Program-made: the position numbers and the translations under genes
The notes under the pieces: model-generated
The model's input: only the letters and a program-made list of their open reading frames with translations
The model's database searches: none
What the model was told of the DNA's origin: nothing
Origin: JAQVXR01 sp050945755
Lineage (GTDB): Bacteria > Bacillota > Dehalobacteriia > Dehalobacteriales > Dehalobacteriaceae
DNA: 64,000 nt
Assembly: GCA_050945755.1 (NCBI GenBank)
Contig: JBMNTN010000002.1
Coordinates: 1-64,000, forward strand
Reading direction: 5' to 3'
Part shown: one piece after another, positions 1 through 8,155 of the stretch
How positions within the stretch are numbered: the stretch's first letter is position 1
Layout of the letters: each line of letters starts with the position of its first letter

Positions 1-166
1 CGTTCATATCCTTGTCTTTGGAAAGCCGTCCGGACTTGAAGGCAGCTGTCCGGAGAATATATTCGATCTGAGCATTTACACTGCGGAACTCATCAGCAGC
101 CCAGCGTTCCAGCACTTCGTACAGTTCAGGATTTAATCTTAAAGGAAAATTTTTCTTGGCAGCCAT
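1..166 (-). CDS. Ribbon-helix-helix (Arc-type) DNA-binding protein, partial
   Basis: The gene runs off the left edge of the window, so only about 55 N-terminal residues are visible. They begin [20 protein letters not shown] and continue with a helix ending near [14 protein letters not shown] short basic beta strand (FPLRL) followed by two helices is the ribbon-helix-helix pattern of Arc/MetJ-type repressors, including many antitoxins. It starts 12 bases after the stop codon of the SPFH gene on the same strand, so the two are probably cotranscribed. That pairing suggests a regulator or accessory of the SPFH protein. No toxin partner is visible. The fold call is fairly secure, the function is unknown. 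Confidence 0.7.
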   Translation of the reverse strand, partial: MAAKKNFPLRLNPELYEVLERWAADEFRSVNAQIEYILRTAAFKSGRLSKDKDMN

Positions 167-178
167 AGCGATCTATAT

Positions 179-1021
179 TTAATACAGGCTGCCGGTATTG
201 ATTACCGGTGTCGCTGCCCTGTCTGAAACGATGGCTACCATCAAATTATTAATCATTGCTACTTTTCTTTCCTCATCCAGCTCAACTACGCCTTCTTTCT
301 CCAGTTTGGCAATGGCCATTTGGGCCATGCCTACAGCACCTTCCACAATAATTTGCCGCGCGGCAAGAATAGCTGTTGCCTGTTGCCTCTGGAGCATCGC
401 ACTGGCAATTTCGGTGGCGTAAGCCAGGTGGGTAAGGCGTGCTTCCAGAACTTCAACCCCGGCTACCGAGAGACGCTCTTGCAGTTCCCGTGCCAGTTCA
501 CTAGCTACTTCATCAGCATTCCCTCTTAAGGAATAACCACCTTCTTCAAAAGTATCATAGGGATATCGGGTGGCCACGTGACGGAGAGCGGTCTCACTTT
601 GAATTTCCACAAATTTTTCGTAATCGTCCACATCAAAAACAGCTTTTGCAGAATCAATCACTTTGAACACAACCACTGCGGCAATTTCCACAGGGTTTCC
701 TTCTACATCGTTTACCTTCAACGTTTTACTATTAAAGTTGCGTACCCTGAGGGATACCTTTTTGTGCAAGGAAAAGGGAATAACAAGCCAGATGCCGCTG
801 TCTTTGACGCATCCGATATATTTCCCGAAAAAGGTAAGTACTTTGGACTGATTGGGCTGAACAATTAAGATTCCGCTGGAAAGAATGATTACTAAGATAA
901 CCAGGATGACTCCAATGACAATTTTAAAGGTGATGAAAGCATAGACTGCTGCGCCAATAGCGGCAATTAAAAGTAGGATAGCAAGAAATCCGTTCATCTT
1001 CCAAGCAGGATATTCTGACAT
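179..1021 (-). CDS. SPFH/band-7 domain membrane protein
   Basis: A 280-residue membrane protein. Residues about 10-50 form one or two hydrophobic segments and are followed by an SPFH (stomatin/prohibitin/flotillin) domain beginning near the ILIVQPNQSKVLTFFGKY stretch, with a helical tail rich in Ala and Glu. Such proteins build membrane scaffolds and microdomains. The start at 1021 (MSEYPAWKMNG) was preferred over an upstream alternative because GGAGGT lies 7 bases before it. It is followed by the ribbon-helix-helix gene. The SPFH domain is confident, but the specific subfamily and partner are not known. Confidence 0.85.
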   Translation of the reverse strand: MSEYPAWKMNGFLAILLLIAAIGAAVYAFITFKIVIGVILVILVIILSSGILIVQPNQSKVLTFFGKYIGCVKDSGIWLVIPFSLHKKVSLRVRNFNSKTLKVNDVEGNPVEIAAVVVFKVIDSAKAVFDVDDYEKFVEIQSETALRHVATRYPYDTFEEGGYSLRGNADEVASELARELQERLSVAGVEVLEARLTHLAYATEIASAMLQRQQATAILAARQIIVEGAVGMAQMAIAKLEKEGVVELDEERKVAMINNLMVAIVSDRAATPVINTGSLY

Positions 1022-1291
1022 AGGCGGGACCTCCTTAGTATTAATTAGATACCATAATGATATCACTGTATTATACAAATGTATACAGTAAATTTTGGTA
1101 ACTCGATAAACAATTAAGCATGACTTAAATTTGTGTATATCTTATATTTAAAGTTGAAACAATTAAAAATATCTCAGAGGTGATGTTGCCAAAACCTTTG
1201 ATAAGTATAGCGGGAATGACAAAGTCGAACTAAACTATTGTTTTGAAGTTTTCGAAGCAACAACAGGAGGACTGTGGAGGGAGAATATTTA

Positions 1292-1642
1292 ATGCTGATA
1301 TCAAATACCCGGATCCAGCGGGAAAAGAAAACTATTGAATTAATGATTGCCATCTACTGCAGGAAACAACACGGAACAAAAAAAGGACTGTGCCAAGAAT
1401 GTCGTGAACTCCTTAATTATGCTGCCAACCGATTGGATAAATGTCGGTTTGAAGCGGCAAAGCCGGTATGTAATAGGTGTACCGTTCACTGTTATCAACC
1501 TCAAATGCGTGAAAGAATTCGCCGGGTAATGCGATATTCCGGACCACGGATGCTTTTGGAACACCCTGTGGCAGCTGTACAGCATTATTTGGATGGCTTT
1601 AAAAATATTATGGGTAATGGTAGCATAAATCGACAAAAATAG
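1292..1642 (+). CDS. Nitrous oxide-stimulated promoter family protein
   Basis: A 116-residue cysteine-rich protein. The segment CRFEAAKPVCNRCTVHCYQP followed by MRYSGPRMLLEHPVAA matches what I recall of the 'nitrous oxide-stimulated promoter' family (YbgA/NO_prom type), whose function is not established. Visible cysteines include CRKQ, CQEC and CNRC-x3-HC, which suggest metal binding. The ATG at 1292 has a GGAGGGA site 9 bases upstream. A GTG at 1274, with AGGAGG only 3 bases before it, is a possible alternative giving six more residues. It stands alone between divergent or decayed genes. Confidence 0.75.
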   Translation: MLISNTRIQREKKTIELMIAIYCRKQHGTKKGLCQECRELLNYAANRLDKCRFEAAKPVCNRCTVHCYQPQMRERIRRVMRYSGPRMLLEHPVAAVQHYLDGFKNIMGNGSINRQK

Positions 1643-1706
1643 ATAAAATTACACCAATTATGACATATTAATCAAAAATTTCCAATAATAAAAGGCATTG
1701 ACATAA

Positions 1707-2435
1707 TATGGAGCAGGAGGTACAATAAATATGATTGATGGCTGCCAGGCAGAATATGTTCGTGTTCCTCATGCTAACCTGGGCATGTTCCAAATCCCGG
1801 ATGGATTAACTGAAGAGGATGTCCTCTTTGTTGGAGATATTCTTTCCACCGGATATTTTGGCGCAGAAAATGCGAAGATTGAACCCGGTGATACTGTAGC
1901 GGTAATGGGCTGCGGTCCTGTTGGGATGTGCGCTATGACAACAGCAAGATTATGGGGACCTTCCAAAATAGTCGCTGTTGATATCAATCAGGAACGCTTG
2001 GATTTTGCTGTTAAGCAAGGCATTGCTGACGTTGGCGTTAATCCTCTTAACTGTAATGCCGGTGATGCAATTAGAGAAATGACCGAAGGCCGCGGTGCTG
2101 ACGCAACGATTGAAGCCAACGGCTTCAAACCAACCTTTGATATGGCAATAGACGCTGTTAGACCGGGTGGTCGTGTTTCTTTGATCGGCGTATTTGAAAA
2201 GCCACAGGAATTGGCGATGAATACACTTTGGATAAAGAATATCTCTATCTCTATGGGTCTGGTAAATGCAAACCGGATTCCTGAATTGATTAAGTTGATT
2301 CAAGCCGGCAAAATCGATACCAACTTCCTGTGCACCCATCATGCTCCGTTAAATGACATTGTTAAGGGCTATGATATTTTTGGAGGCAAAAAGGATAATT
2401 GCCTCAAGTGGATTGTCACTCCTTACCAAAAATAA
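1707..2435 (+). pseudogene. Zn-dependent alcohol dehydrogenase, N-terminally truncated remnant
   Basis: The encoded protein matches the C-terminal two thirds of a medium-chain Zn alcohol dehydrogenase: MIDGCQAEYVRVP, the nucleotide-binding GCGPVG motif, and a DIN acidic tip for NAD(P). The N-terminal GroES-like domain with the catalytic zinc ligands, about 100-120 residues, is absent. Family-like coding continues in frame upstream of the ATG at 1731 (YGAGGTIN), back to an in-frame TAA at 1704-1706. So the apparent ribosome site AGGAGG at 1715-1720 is really part of Ala-Gly-Gly codons. The gene is therefore broken, although a short protein could still be made from 1731. Confidence 0.75.
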
Positions 2436-2487
2436 AAAATTTGATTTAACTCTTGAGGTTATATGCCTCAGGATTTATGTTCAAGCT

Positions 2488-2524
2488 AAAAGACCTTTCC
2501 ACCGCCAGGAAAGGTCTTTTGGCG
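2488..2524 (+). terminator. Rho-independent terminator after the ADH remnant
   Basis: A long stem AAAAGACCTTTCC / GGAAAGGTCTTTT closes over a 7-base loop and ends in a T tract. Confidence 0.8.
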
Positions 2525-2531
2525 TCCTGAG

Positions 2532-2568
2532 AAAAACAGAAGTAATTCTATTATTTCTGTTTTTTTTA
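2532..2568 (+). terminator. Second hairpin terminator upstream of dacF
   Basis: AAAAACAGAA pairs with TTCTGTTTTT and is followed by eight T residues. It lies directly downstream of the first terminator and isolates dacF from upstream transcription. Confidence 0.55.
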
Positions 2569-2634
2569 TGCATATTGTTTCCAGGCTAACATAAAATGAA
2601 AATAGTATTGAGACAACCAAGGGGGGAATAGATA

Positions 2635-3792
2635 ATGCTTAAAAAAAGAGTGATTCCGGTAATTTTAGTGATTATAAGTTTGTTTATATTTACACAGACT
2701 GCTTTGGCAACAAGTACCCCTGATATTAGTATTAAAGGGGAAGCCTGTATTTTAGTGGATGGGGTAACGGGGCAAGTGCTTTATGAGCAAAATCCGGAAA
2801 AGAAATGGTATCCTGCAAGCATTACCAAAATTATGACTATGATTTTAGCCTTGGAAGCAACGGAAAGCGGCAAAGCTTCTTTAGACGATCCGGTAGAGAC
2901 CAGTGAATATGCGGCAGACATGGGTGGTTCCCAGGTGTATCTTTATGCCGGAGAAACCAGGACGCTTCATGAAATGTTGATTGCAATCGCGGTTGGTTCC
3001 GGAAATGATGCCAGTGTGGCAGTTGGAGAGTATCTGGCCGGATCAAATGACGAGTTCATAAAAATGATGAACGAAAAGGCAAAAGAAATAGGGATGAAGA
3101 ATACAAATTTTGTCAATTGTCATGGGCTCCACGATGATAATCATTATACCAGTGCTGCCGACATGGCAAAACTGGCTCTCTATGCACTTAAGGTACCTAA
3201 ATTTTTAGACTATACATCAATTTATGAATATGATTTCCGTCCGGAACCGAAGCTGTTAAAATTATGGAATACCAACAGACTGTTAAAATGGTACGATGGA
3301 ACAGATGGAATGAAAACAGGATCTACTTCAGCGGCTAAACGTAATCTGGTATGCACTGTAGAAAGAAACGGACTGCGTTTGATTTCCGTAGTGCTGGGAG
3401 TAGATGTAGTGAATGGGCATTTTACGGAGACGATGAAGTTAATGAATTATGGTTTTAACCGCTTTGAATTTGCCGGCTTATATCAATCCGGGGATAAAAT
3501 AGCTAATGTTCGGGTGGGCAAAGGAAAGAGTGATACAGTGGATGCTGTTCCGGCAAAAAATGTGGGCATCACAAAAATGAAAGGAGAAGATATTCAACTT
3601 GATACTCGACTAGATATAGCAAAATATGTTGAAGCTCCGCTTAAAAAAGGTGATAAATTAGGTGAGGTTGTCGTATTAAAACAAGGTCAGGAGGTTAACC
3701 GGGTAGATCTCTTAGTTGCTCAGGACGTGGAAAAATGTGGCTTCTTTCGTCAGTTTGTAAAAATGTTACGCACTGTAGTATTGGCCGTATAA
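2635..3792 (+). CDS. dacF: D-alanyl-D-alanine carboxypeptidase DacF
   Basis: A 385-residue penicillin-binding protein of the S11 family that trims the terminal D-Ala from peptidoglycan stem peptides. Residues 1-25 are a signal peptide ending ALA. The active-site triad motifs are SITK (62-65), SGN (122-124) and KTG (227-229). The C-terminal domain and terminal hydrophobic stretch (MLRTVVLAV) fit membrane attachment. AAGGGGGGAA precedes the ATG. Its place directly before spoIIAA is the arrangement of B. subtilis dacF-spoIIA, which supports the forespore/cortex paralogue. A terminator separates it from spoIIAA here, so the two can be expressed independently. Confidence 0.92.
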   Translation: MLKKRVIPVILVIISLFIFTQTALATSTPDISIKGEACILVDGVTGQVLYEQNPEKKWYPASITKIMTMILALEATESGKASLDDPVETSEYAADMGGSQVYLYAGETRTLHEMLIAIAVGSGNDASVAVGEYLAGSNDEFIKMMNEKAKEIGMKNTNFVNCHGLHDDNHYTSAADMAKLALYALKVPKFLDYTSIYEYDFRPEPKLLKLWNTNRLLKWYDGTDGMKTGSTSAAKRNLVCTVERNGLRLISVVLGVDVVNGHFTETMKLMNYGFNRFEFAGLYQSGDKIANVRVGKGKSDTVDAVPAKNVGITKMKGEDIQLDTRLDIAKYVEAPLKKGDKLGEVVVLKQGQEVNRVDLLVAQDVEKCGFFRQFVKMLRTVVLAV

Positions 3793-3855
3793 GAAACCAC
3801 AAATAAAATTTGCAAAAAGCAAAGGTACCAGTATATCATAAAGCATATTTTAAAA

Positions 3856-3886
3856 GTGGCACGGCGTTTAGACCGTGCCTATTTTG
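3856..3886 (+). terminator. Terminator between dacF and spoIIAA
   Basis: GGCACGG (3858-3864) pairs with CCGTGCC (3873-3879) and is followed by TATTTT. It is a modest T tract but a strong stem, and it lies just ahead of the sigma-H-type promoter of spoIIA. Confidence 0.6.
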
Positions 3887-3917
3887 CACGTTGTGACAGT
3901 ATTAGTACCATTTTTTA

Positions 3918-3947
3918 GCAGGACATAAACAACAAGCTGTAGAATAA
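3918..3947 (+). promoter_or_regulatory. Sigma-H-type promoter of the spoIIA operon
   Basis: GCAGGACAT (3918-3926) fits the sigma-H -35 consensus RNAGGAWWW at eight of nine positions. Twelve bases later GTAGAATAA (3939-3947) fits the -10 consensus RNNGAATWW perfectly. The spacing is the expected one. B. subtilis spoIIA is known to be sigma-H dependent, so position and family knowledge agree. Confidence 0.75.
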
Positions 3948-3975
3948 GAAGAAAAACATTATGGGGGGATTAGCG

Positions 3976-4314
3976 TTGGACTTAAATTTAGAATATGAAA
4001 AGGACAAGTTATATGCTCGACTAAAAGGGGAACTTGATCTTTCTGTAGCTCCCCAAATTAGGCTAGAACTTGATAATGCCTTGAATACAAAGCAAATCAG
4101 GCACTTAATTATGGATTTTTCTAATGTTTCTTTTATTGATAGTTCCGGTTTAGGTGTAATATTGGGTAGGTATAAACGGTTAACGGAAGTGGGAGGAACA
4201 GTGCGTGTGGAAAACGCAAGTCCACAGGTATACAGAATACTGGTGATATCCGGCTTAAGCAAAATTATAGAAATTACCCAGACTAGGGAAGAAGCAGGCG
4301 AGAAAGGTGAGTAA
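3976..4314 (+). CDS. spoIIAA: Anti-sigma-F factor antagonist SpoIIAA
   Basis: A 112-residue STAS-domain protein. The conserved DSSGLGVILGR segment carries the serine that SpoIIAB phosphorylates (Ser56 or Ser57 by this numbering). Unphosphorylated SpoIIAA frees sigma F in the forespore. An ATG at 3961 is possible, but it would leave almost no leader after the sigma-H promoter. The GGGGGGA run at 3963-3969 is well placed as a ribosome site for the TTG at 3976, so TTG is chosen. It is first in a spoIIAA-spoIIAB-sigF operon with short gaps. Confidence 0.92.
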   Translation: MDLNLEYEKDKLYARLKGELDLSVAPQIRLELDNALNTKQIRHLIMDFSNVSFIDSSGLGVILGRYKRLTEVGGTVRVENASPQVYRILVISGLSKIIEITQTREEAGEKGE

Positions 4315-4326
4315 GGAGGCAGGGAA

Positions 4327-4770
4327 ATGGATGCGGCATTAATTAATTCCGTCAACCTTCAGTTCAAAAGTATTCCGGAAAATGTCTCATTAGCCCGGGT
4401 GGTTGTTGCTTCTATAGGAGCCCAAGTTGATATGACAGTGAACGAACTGGACGAGATAAAAGTTGCAGTTTCCGAAGCGGTGACAAATGCAATTATTCAT
4501 GGTTACAATAACAACCCGAGTCAAATAGTTGAGCTTCAAGTAGATATGTATCATGACCGTCTTGTGATTCAGGTTATTGACCGAGGTATTGGGATAGGGG
4601 ATGTTAATAAGGAGCTTGAATGCATAGGCGTAGCTGCTGATTATGAGCATATGGGACTAGGTTTTGCGTTTATGAAGGAATTTATGGACGACGTAGAAAT
4701 CAATTCAGAACAAAATAAAGGTACGAGAATTACCATGGTGAAAAAATTGGTTTTTCGAAAGGAAAGTTAG
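4327..4770 (+). CDS. spoIIAB: Anti-sigma-F factor and serine kinase SpoIIAB
   Basis: A 147-residue GHKL-fold kinase that binds and inhibits sigma F and phosphorylates SpoIIAA. The N-box is visible as SEAVTNAIIHGY (about 49-60), the G1 box as DRGIGIGD and the G2 box as MGLGFAFM. The length equals the usual 140-150 residues. A GGAGGCAGGGAA site precedes the ATG. It starts 12 bases after spoIIAA and ends 8 bases before sigF, so it is clearly in the same operon and translationally close to both partners. Confidence 0.95.
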   Translation: MDAALINSVNLQFKSIPENVSLARVVVASIGAQVDMTVNELDEIKVAVSEAVTNAIIHGYNNNPSQIVELQVDMYHDRLVIQVIDRGIGIGDVNKELECIGVAADYEHMGLGFAFMKEFMDDVEINSEQNKGTRITMVKKLVFRKES

Positions 4771-4778
4771 GTGGAATC

Positions 4779-5558
4779 ATGAAGCAGAGGTTGTCGGAGA
4801 TGAACCTTCCGCGTTTTCCTCTGTTGTCTGAAACAGAAACCAAAAACTTATTGAAGAGATCCAGACAGGGAGATATAAGTGCGAGGGAGCGATTAATCAA
4901 TTGTAATCTCAGACTGGTATTTAATATGGTACAGAGGTTTCAAAATCGCGGTTATGAGTTAGAAGACTTGTTCCAAATTGGAACAATTGGTTTAATGAAA
5001 GCCATTGACAAATTTGACCCCGCTTTTTCTGTCAAGTTTTCTACCTATGCTGTACCCATGATTATTGGAGAAATTCGGCGCTTTATCCGGGATGATAATC
5101 CTGTTAAAGTTAGCAGATCTTTTAAAGAACTAGCGATAAAGGTCTACCGAGCAAAAGAAAACTTAGCCAAAGAGCTGGGGAGGGAACCGACGCTTAGTGA
5201 ATTATCGCATAACCTAGGGGTAGGGGTAGAGGATATTGTGACTTCATTAGAAGCAGTACAAGTTCCTACATCTATACACGACACGGTATTTCAAGATGAA
5301 GGAGATCCGATTTACGTACTGGATCAATTGGCATCAGAAAGCGAATTGGATGAGATTTGGTTTGATAAGATGAATATAAAAGATGTCATGCAGCGGATGC
5401 CACTTAAATTAAGGAAAATCCTTTTATTAAGGTTTTTTGAGGATCGTACCCAAGTGGAAGTTGCCCAGCGATTGGGTATATCCCAGGTACAGGTATCTCG
5501 ATTAGAACGTCAGGCATTAAAATTACTACGACAACTATTAATGGAAAATGGTAGTTAA
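4779..5558 (+). CDS. sigF: RNA polymerase forespore sigma factor F
   Basis: A 259-residue sigma-70 family protein. Region 2 is seen in the RLVFNMVQRFQNRGYELEDL and DKFDPAFSVKFSTYAVPMI segments, region 3 follows, and region 4 ends with the helix-turn-helix TQVEVAQRLGISQVQVSRLE. It directs the first forespore-specific transcription and is held by SpoIIAB until engulfment-stage activation. AGGTGG lies before the ATG. The gene order identifies it as sigma F rather than sigma G. Unlike in several relatives, spoVA does not follow directly: dodecin and pckA intervene. Confidence 0.95.
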   Translation: MKQRLSEMNLPRFPLLSETETKNLLKRSRQGDISARERLINCNLRLVFNMVQRFQNRGYELEDLFQIGTIGLMKAIDKFDPAFSVKFSTYAVPMIIGEIRRFIRDDNPVKVSRSFKELAIKVYRAKENLAKELGREPTLSELSHNLGVGVEDIVTSLEAVQVPTSIHDTVFQDEGDPIYVLDQLASESELDEIWFDKMNIKDVMQRMPLKLRKILLLRFFEDRTQVEVAQRLGISQVQVSRLERQALKLLRQLLMENGS

Positions 5559-5620
5559 TTTTATAAATTTGTTTTGGTAATTAAAATGTTTTCTAAAAAT
5601 AAAATTAGCTCCAGCCGGCT

Positions 5621-5649
5621 ATAAGCGCAAAGCAGCGCTTTTTTTTTAT
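5621..5649 (+). terminator. Terminator of the spoIIA-sigF operon
   Basis: AAGCGC (5622-5627) pairs with GCGCTT (5635-5640) and nine or more T residues follow. Confidence 0.8.
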
Positions 5650-5739
5650 TTTTTGGAGAATACTAAAAGGTATAACAGAAAGGATTAGTGGGACAATAAT
5701 TATAGAACAATAAAAAATAAAAATAAGGAGGAGTAGTAA

Positions 5740-5946
5740 ATGCAGGTAAAAGTAATAGAATTAATTGGTGAATCAGATAGCAGTTGGAAAGATGCTGTGG
5801 AAAATGCAGTACAACAAGCGTCTAAAACTGTGCCGAATATCAGCGGCGTAGAAGTATACAATCTCACAGCGGGAGTATCTTCCGGAAGGCTCTTTGAATA
5901 TAAAGCGAATGTTAAAGTAGCCTATAATGACGAAATTTCTCTCTAA
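5740..5946 (+). CDS. Dodecin family flavin-binding protein
   Basis: A 68-residue protein of dodecin length and pattern: an N-terminal strand (VKVIELIGESDSSWKDAVE), a helix with AVQQASKTV, then GVEVYNLTAGV and a final strand ending VKVAYND. Dodecins assemble into hollow dodecamers that store or buffer flavins. AAGGAGGAG lies 8 bases before the ATG. It is a single-gene unit with terminators on both sides. The family call is good; the ligand in this organism is an inference. Confidence 0.85.
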   Translation: MQVKVIELIGESDSSWKDAVENAVQQASKTVPNISGVEVYNLTAGVSSGRLFEYKANVKVAYNDEISL

Positions 5947-5971
5947 TTTTAAAAATTAATTAACACGAGCT

Positions 5972-6022
5972 AAAAAAATCGCATTTATCCTAAGCTATTA
6001 GCTGGGTAATTGCGATTTTTTC
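5972..6022 (+). terminator. Terminator after dodecin gene
   Basis: AAAAAAATCGCA pairs with TGCGATTTTTT across a 27-base loop that itself holds a weak TAAGCTATTAGCT stem. Either strand could use it. Confidence 0.65.
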
Positions 6023-6033
6023 ATAAAGAAATT

Positions 6034-6192
6034 AAACAACTTGATTCCTGAATTCTCCATTACCCCGGTAAGTATGTTCTAGAAACCATGTCGTGAACAG
6101 AAAGGGGAGTGCCGCTAAGATAAATAGCCCTCTCACACCAATAAGGCCGCTTAAAATATCTCCCATTATCGGTCCCATCATCATCTCTAGGT
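6034..6192 (-). pseudogene. Fragment of a multi-TM (MFS-like) transporter
   Basis: One minus-strand frame reads MMMGPIMGDILSGLIGVRGL and then a hydrophobic FILAALPFLFTTWFLE segment before a TAA near 6034. The GPxxGxxL followed by GxRxxF pattern and a hydrophobic helix resemble the middle (TM5-TM6) of major facilitator transporters. No start codon with a ribosome site and no further transporter sequence remain, so this is read as a decayed fragment. The identification rests on about 45 residues and is tentative. Confidence 0.4.
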
Positions 6193-6197
6193 AAATT

Positions 6198-6240
6198 AAA
6201 AGAAAAGGGCTGGATTATCATCCAACCCGTTTCTTTTGGT
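6198..6240 (-). terminator. Terminator of pckA
   Basis: On the minus strand an A-rich stem continuing into GGGTTGGA pairs with TCCAGCCC plus a T-rich arm, 16 pairs with two imperfect positions, just after the pckA stop codon. Confidence 0.8.
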
Positions 6241-6253
6241 ATAAGCACTTTTT

Positions 6254-7834
6254 TTATCCTGCCACAGGACCAGCAGATTTTATTTTTTCCGGCATGCCAT
6301 TAAATTTGGCAAAATTTTTGTTAAACAAGCCGGCAAGTTTTACCGCTTGTCTATCATATTCCATACCATCAGCCCAGGTGTTTTTGGGATTTAATACATC
6401 ATTTGGCACATCCGGGCAGGACTGAGGTACAGCAACATTAAATACCGGATGACGTATGAATTCTACACCTGTAAAACCGCCGTTCAGAGCAGCTCGAACC
6501 ATCGCCCTGGTATAATTCAAATCCATTCTTTTACCAACCCCATACGGTCCCCCGGTCCAGCCTGTGTTCACCAGGTAAACTTTTGTTTGATGTTTTTCTA
6601 TTTTCTCCTTTAATAGTTCCGCGTAAACAATGGGGAATTTAGGTAGAAAAGGTTCGCCAAAACCGGTAGAAAAAGTCGCTTCAGGTTCTGTAATACCCCG
6701 CTCGGTACCTGCTAATTTGCTAGTATATCCGGAAAGGTAATGGTACATAGCCTGCTCTGAAGTAAGCCGTGCAATTGGAGGTAATACCCCAAAGGCATCA
6801 GCTGTAAGAAAAATGATGGTATGCGGGTGGCCACCCACCCCGGGAATTACCGAATTGGGAATATAGTCAACCGGATACGCTGCCCGGGTGTTTTCGGTAA
6901 TCTTGTCACAATCAAAGTTAACTGTTCTTTCGGTATCGTCGATAATCACGTTTTCCAAAACACTACCAAACCGAATAGCATTCCAGATTTGGGGTTCATA
7001 TTCCTTGGAAAGTTTAATACATTTGGCGTAGCAACCGCCTTCAAAGTTAAACACTCCATTATCCGACCATCCGTGCTCGTCGTCACCAATCAATTGCCGC
7101 TCAGGATCAGCGGAAAGAGTTGTTTTTCCGGTACCGGAAAGTCCAAAGAAAAGTGCGCTATCCCCTTTACTTCCGATATTGGAGGAACAGTGCATCGGGC
7201 AGATACCTAATTCCGGAAGCAGGTAATTCATAGCGGTAAATACTGATTTTTTTATTTCCCCGGCATAGTATGTACCCCCGATGATAATAATCCGTTGGTC
7301 AAAATTAAGTACAACAAAGGCCTCGGAGCGGGTCCCGTCTATTTCCGGAATTGCATTAAAACCGGGAGCACAGATTACCGTAAACTTAGGTTCATGGTCT
7401 AAAAGCTCCTCTTCAGTTGGCCTGATAAAGAGCTGGTGTACAAATAGGTTTTGCCAGGCATATTGATTAACTACGGTAATCGGCATCCTGTAGTTTGGGT
7501 CAGCACCGCAGAAACCGTCAAAAATAAAAACGTCTTTTCCTTCCAAAAAAGCAGTCATCCGGTAAAAAATTTTCCAGAAGGTATCTTCACTCATCGGCTG
7601 ATTAACTTCTCCCCAATCAATGCTATTATGTACTGACGGTGTGTCTACAATAAACCTGTCTAAAGGGGAACGCCCAGTGTATTTACCGGTTTTGACACTC
7701 AATGCCCCGTTGTTTGCCAGTATTCCTTCCCCCCTGGCAAGGGCAGCTTCCACCAACCTTGCCGGTGAAAGGTTCCGGTATTTGTGGTGTAAATTAATGA
7801 TTCCCAGTTTCTCCAAATAATTATTGTCGCTCAT
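6254..7834 (-). CDS. pckA: Phosphoenolpyruvate carboxykinase (ATP)
   Basis: A 526-residue enzyme converting oxaloacetate and ATP to phosphoenolpyruvate, CO2 and ADP, the first step of gluconeogenesis. Visible features are [10 protein letters not shown] near residue 54, the metal/substrate region FHVHQLF-like (FVHQLFIRP, 131-139), the kinase P-loop [11 protein letters not shown] (231-241) followed by the IGDDEHGW acidic motif, and R-x-AYP near the adenine site. Length is normal for the ATP-dependent family. The gene is monocistronic, with a terminator downstream and a promoter carrying two CcpN-type boxes upstream, which predicts repression when glycolytic carbon is available. Confidence 0.95.
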   Translation of the reverse strand: MSDNNYLEKLGIINLHHKYRNLSPARLVEAALARGEGILANNGALSVKTGKYTGRSPLDRFIVDTPSVHNSIDWGEVNQPMSEDTFWKIFYRMTAFLEGKDVFIFDGFCGADPNYRMPITVVNQYAWQNLFVHQLFIRPTEEELLDHEPKFTVICAPGFNAIPEIDGTRSEAFVVLNFDQRIIIIGGTYYAGEIKKSVFTAMNYLLPELGICPMHCSSNIGSKGDSALFFGLSGTGKTTLSADPERQLIGDDEHGWSDNGVFNFEGGCYAKCIKLSKEYEPQIWNAIRFGSVLENVIIDDTERTVNFDCDKITENTRAAYPVDYIPNSVIPGVGGHPHTIIFLTADAFGVLPPIARLTSEQAMYHYLSGYTSKLAGTERGITEPEATFSTGFGEPFLPKFPIVYAELLKEKIEKHQTKVYLVNTGWTGGPYGVGKRMDLNYTRAMVRAALNGGFTGVEFIRHPVFNVAVPQSCPDVPNDVLNPKNTWADGMEYDRQAVKLAGLFNKNFAKFNGMPEKIKSAGPVAG

Positions 7835-7887
7835 TAATCCGCCTTCTTTCAGACAAAAGATATAACACTAAACAAAAAGCTAATTAA

Positions 7888-7931
7888 TTGTGATATACTA
7901 ATTAGCCTTCTTAGCTAGGAATATATCACAA
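7888..7931. promoter_or_regulatory. Paired CcpN-type operator boxes at pckA
   Basis: TTGTGATATA (7888-7897) and TATATCACAA (7922-7931) form a perfect 10-base inverted repeat 24 bases apart. Extended, the two boxes read TGTGATATACT on the plus strand and TGTGATATATT on the minus strand. Both fit the published B. subtilis CcpN consensus TRTGHYATAYW at every position, as I recall it. One box covers the -10 element, the other the early transcribed region. CcpN represses pckA and gapB in B. subtilis. Confidence 0.65.
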
Positions 7932-7947
7932 AATAAATTATAGTCAA
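7920..7947 (-). promoter_or_regulatory. Vegetative (sigma-A-type) promoter of pckA
   Basis: On the minus strand TTGACT (7947-7942) and TATATT (7925-7920) are separated by 16 bases. The -10 element lies inside one of the two CcpN-type boxes. The rest of the 7835-8155 intergenic stretch is AT-rich and holds no gene. Confidence 0.6.
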
Positions 7948-8095
7948 TAATAAACTATTAATATGTTATCATACCACAAAAAGTTGTAATTTTAATAATA
8001 ATAAAAATTGAAACACACTACAAATAGTCAAAAAGCACAGTGTCAAAACGGCTGGGTTGTAGCTATAATTTCCTTGCCAATGAATGGAAGTGCTG

Positions 8096-8126
8096 GGAAT
8101 AAGCTTTTTGAATTTCGGCCATAATA
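8096..8126 (+). promoter_or_regulatory. Sigma-G-type promoter of spoVA
   Basis: GGAATA (8096-8101) and CATAATA (8120-8126), 18 bases apart, resemble the forespore sigma-G consensus TGAATA - 17/18 - CATACTA with one mismatch in each element. B. subtilis spoVA is sigma-G dependent. Confidence 0.6.
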
Positions 8127-8155
8127 ATTTTTAGGAATAATCCTTTTAAAGCGGG

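Noticed and set aside
2353..2589. Reading frame in another frame over the end of the ADH remnant and its terminator
   Set aside because: No ribosome site; it crosses two terminators and has no family features.
2568..2600. Sigma-F/G-like promoter before dacF (GCATA ... CATAAAA)
   Set aside because: Spacing is 15 and the -10 fits poorly, so I do not assign it.
6060..6248. A 62-residue minus-strand frame across the pckA terminator
   Set aside because: It runs through the terminator hairpin, and a different frame carries the transporter-like residues.
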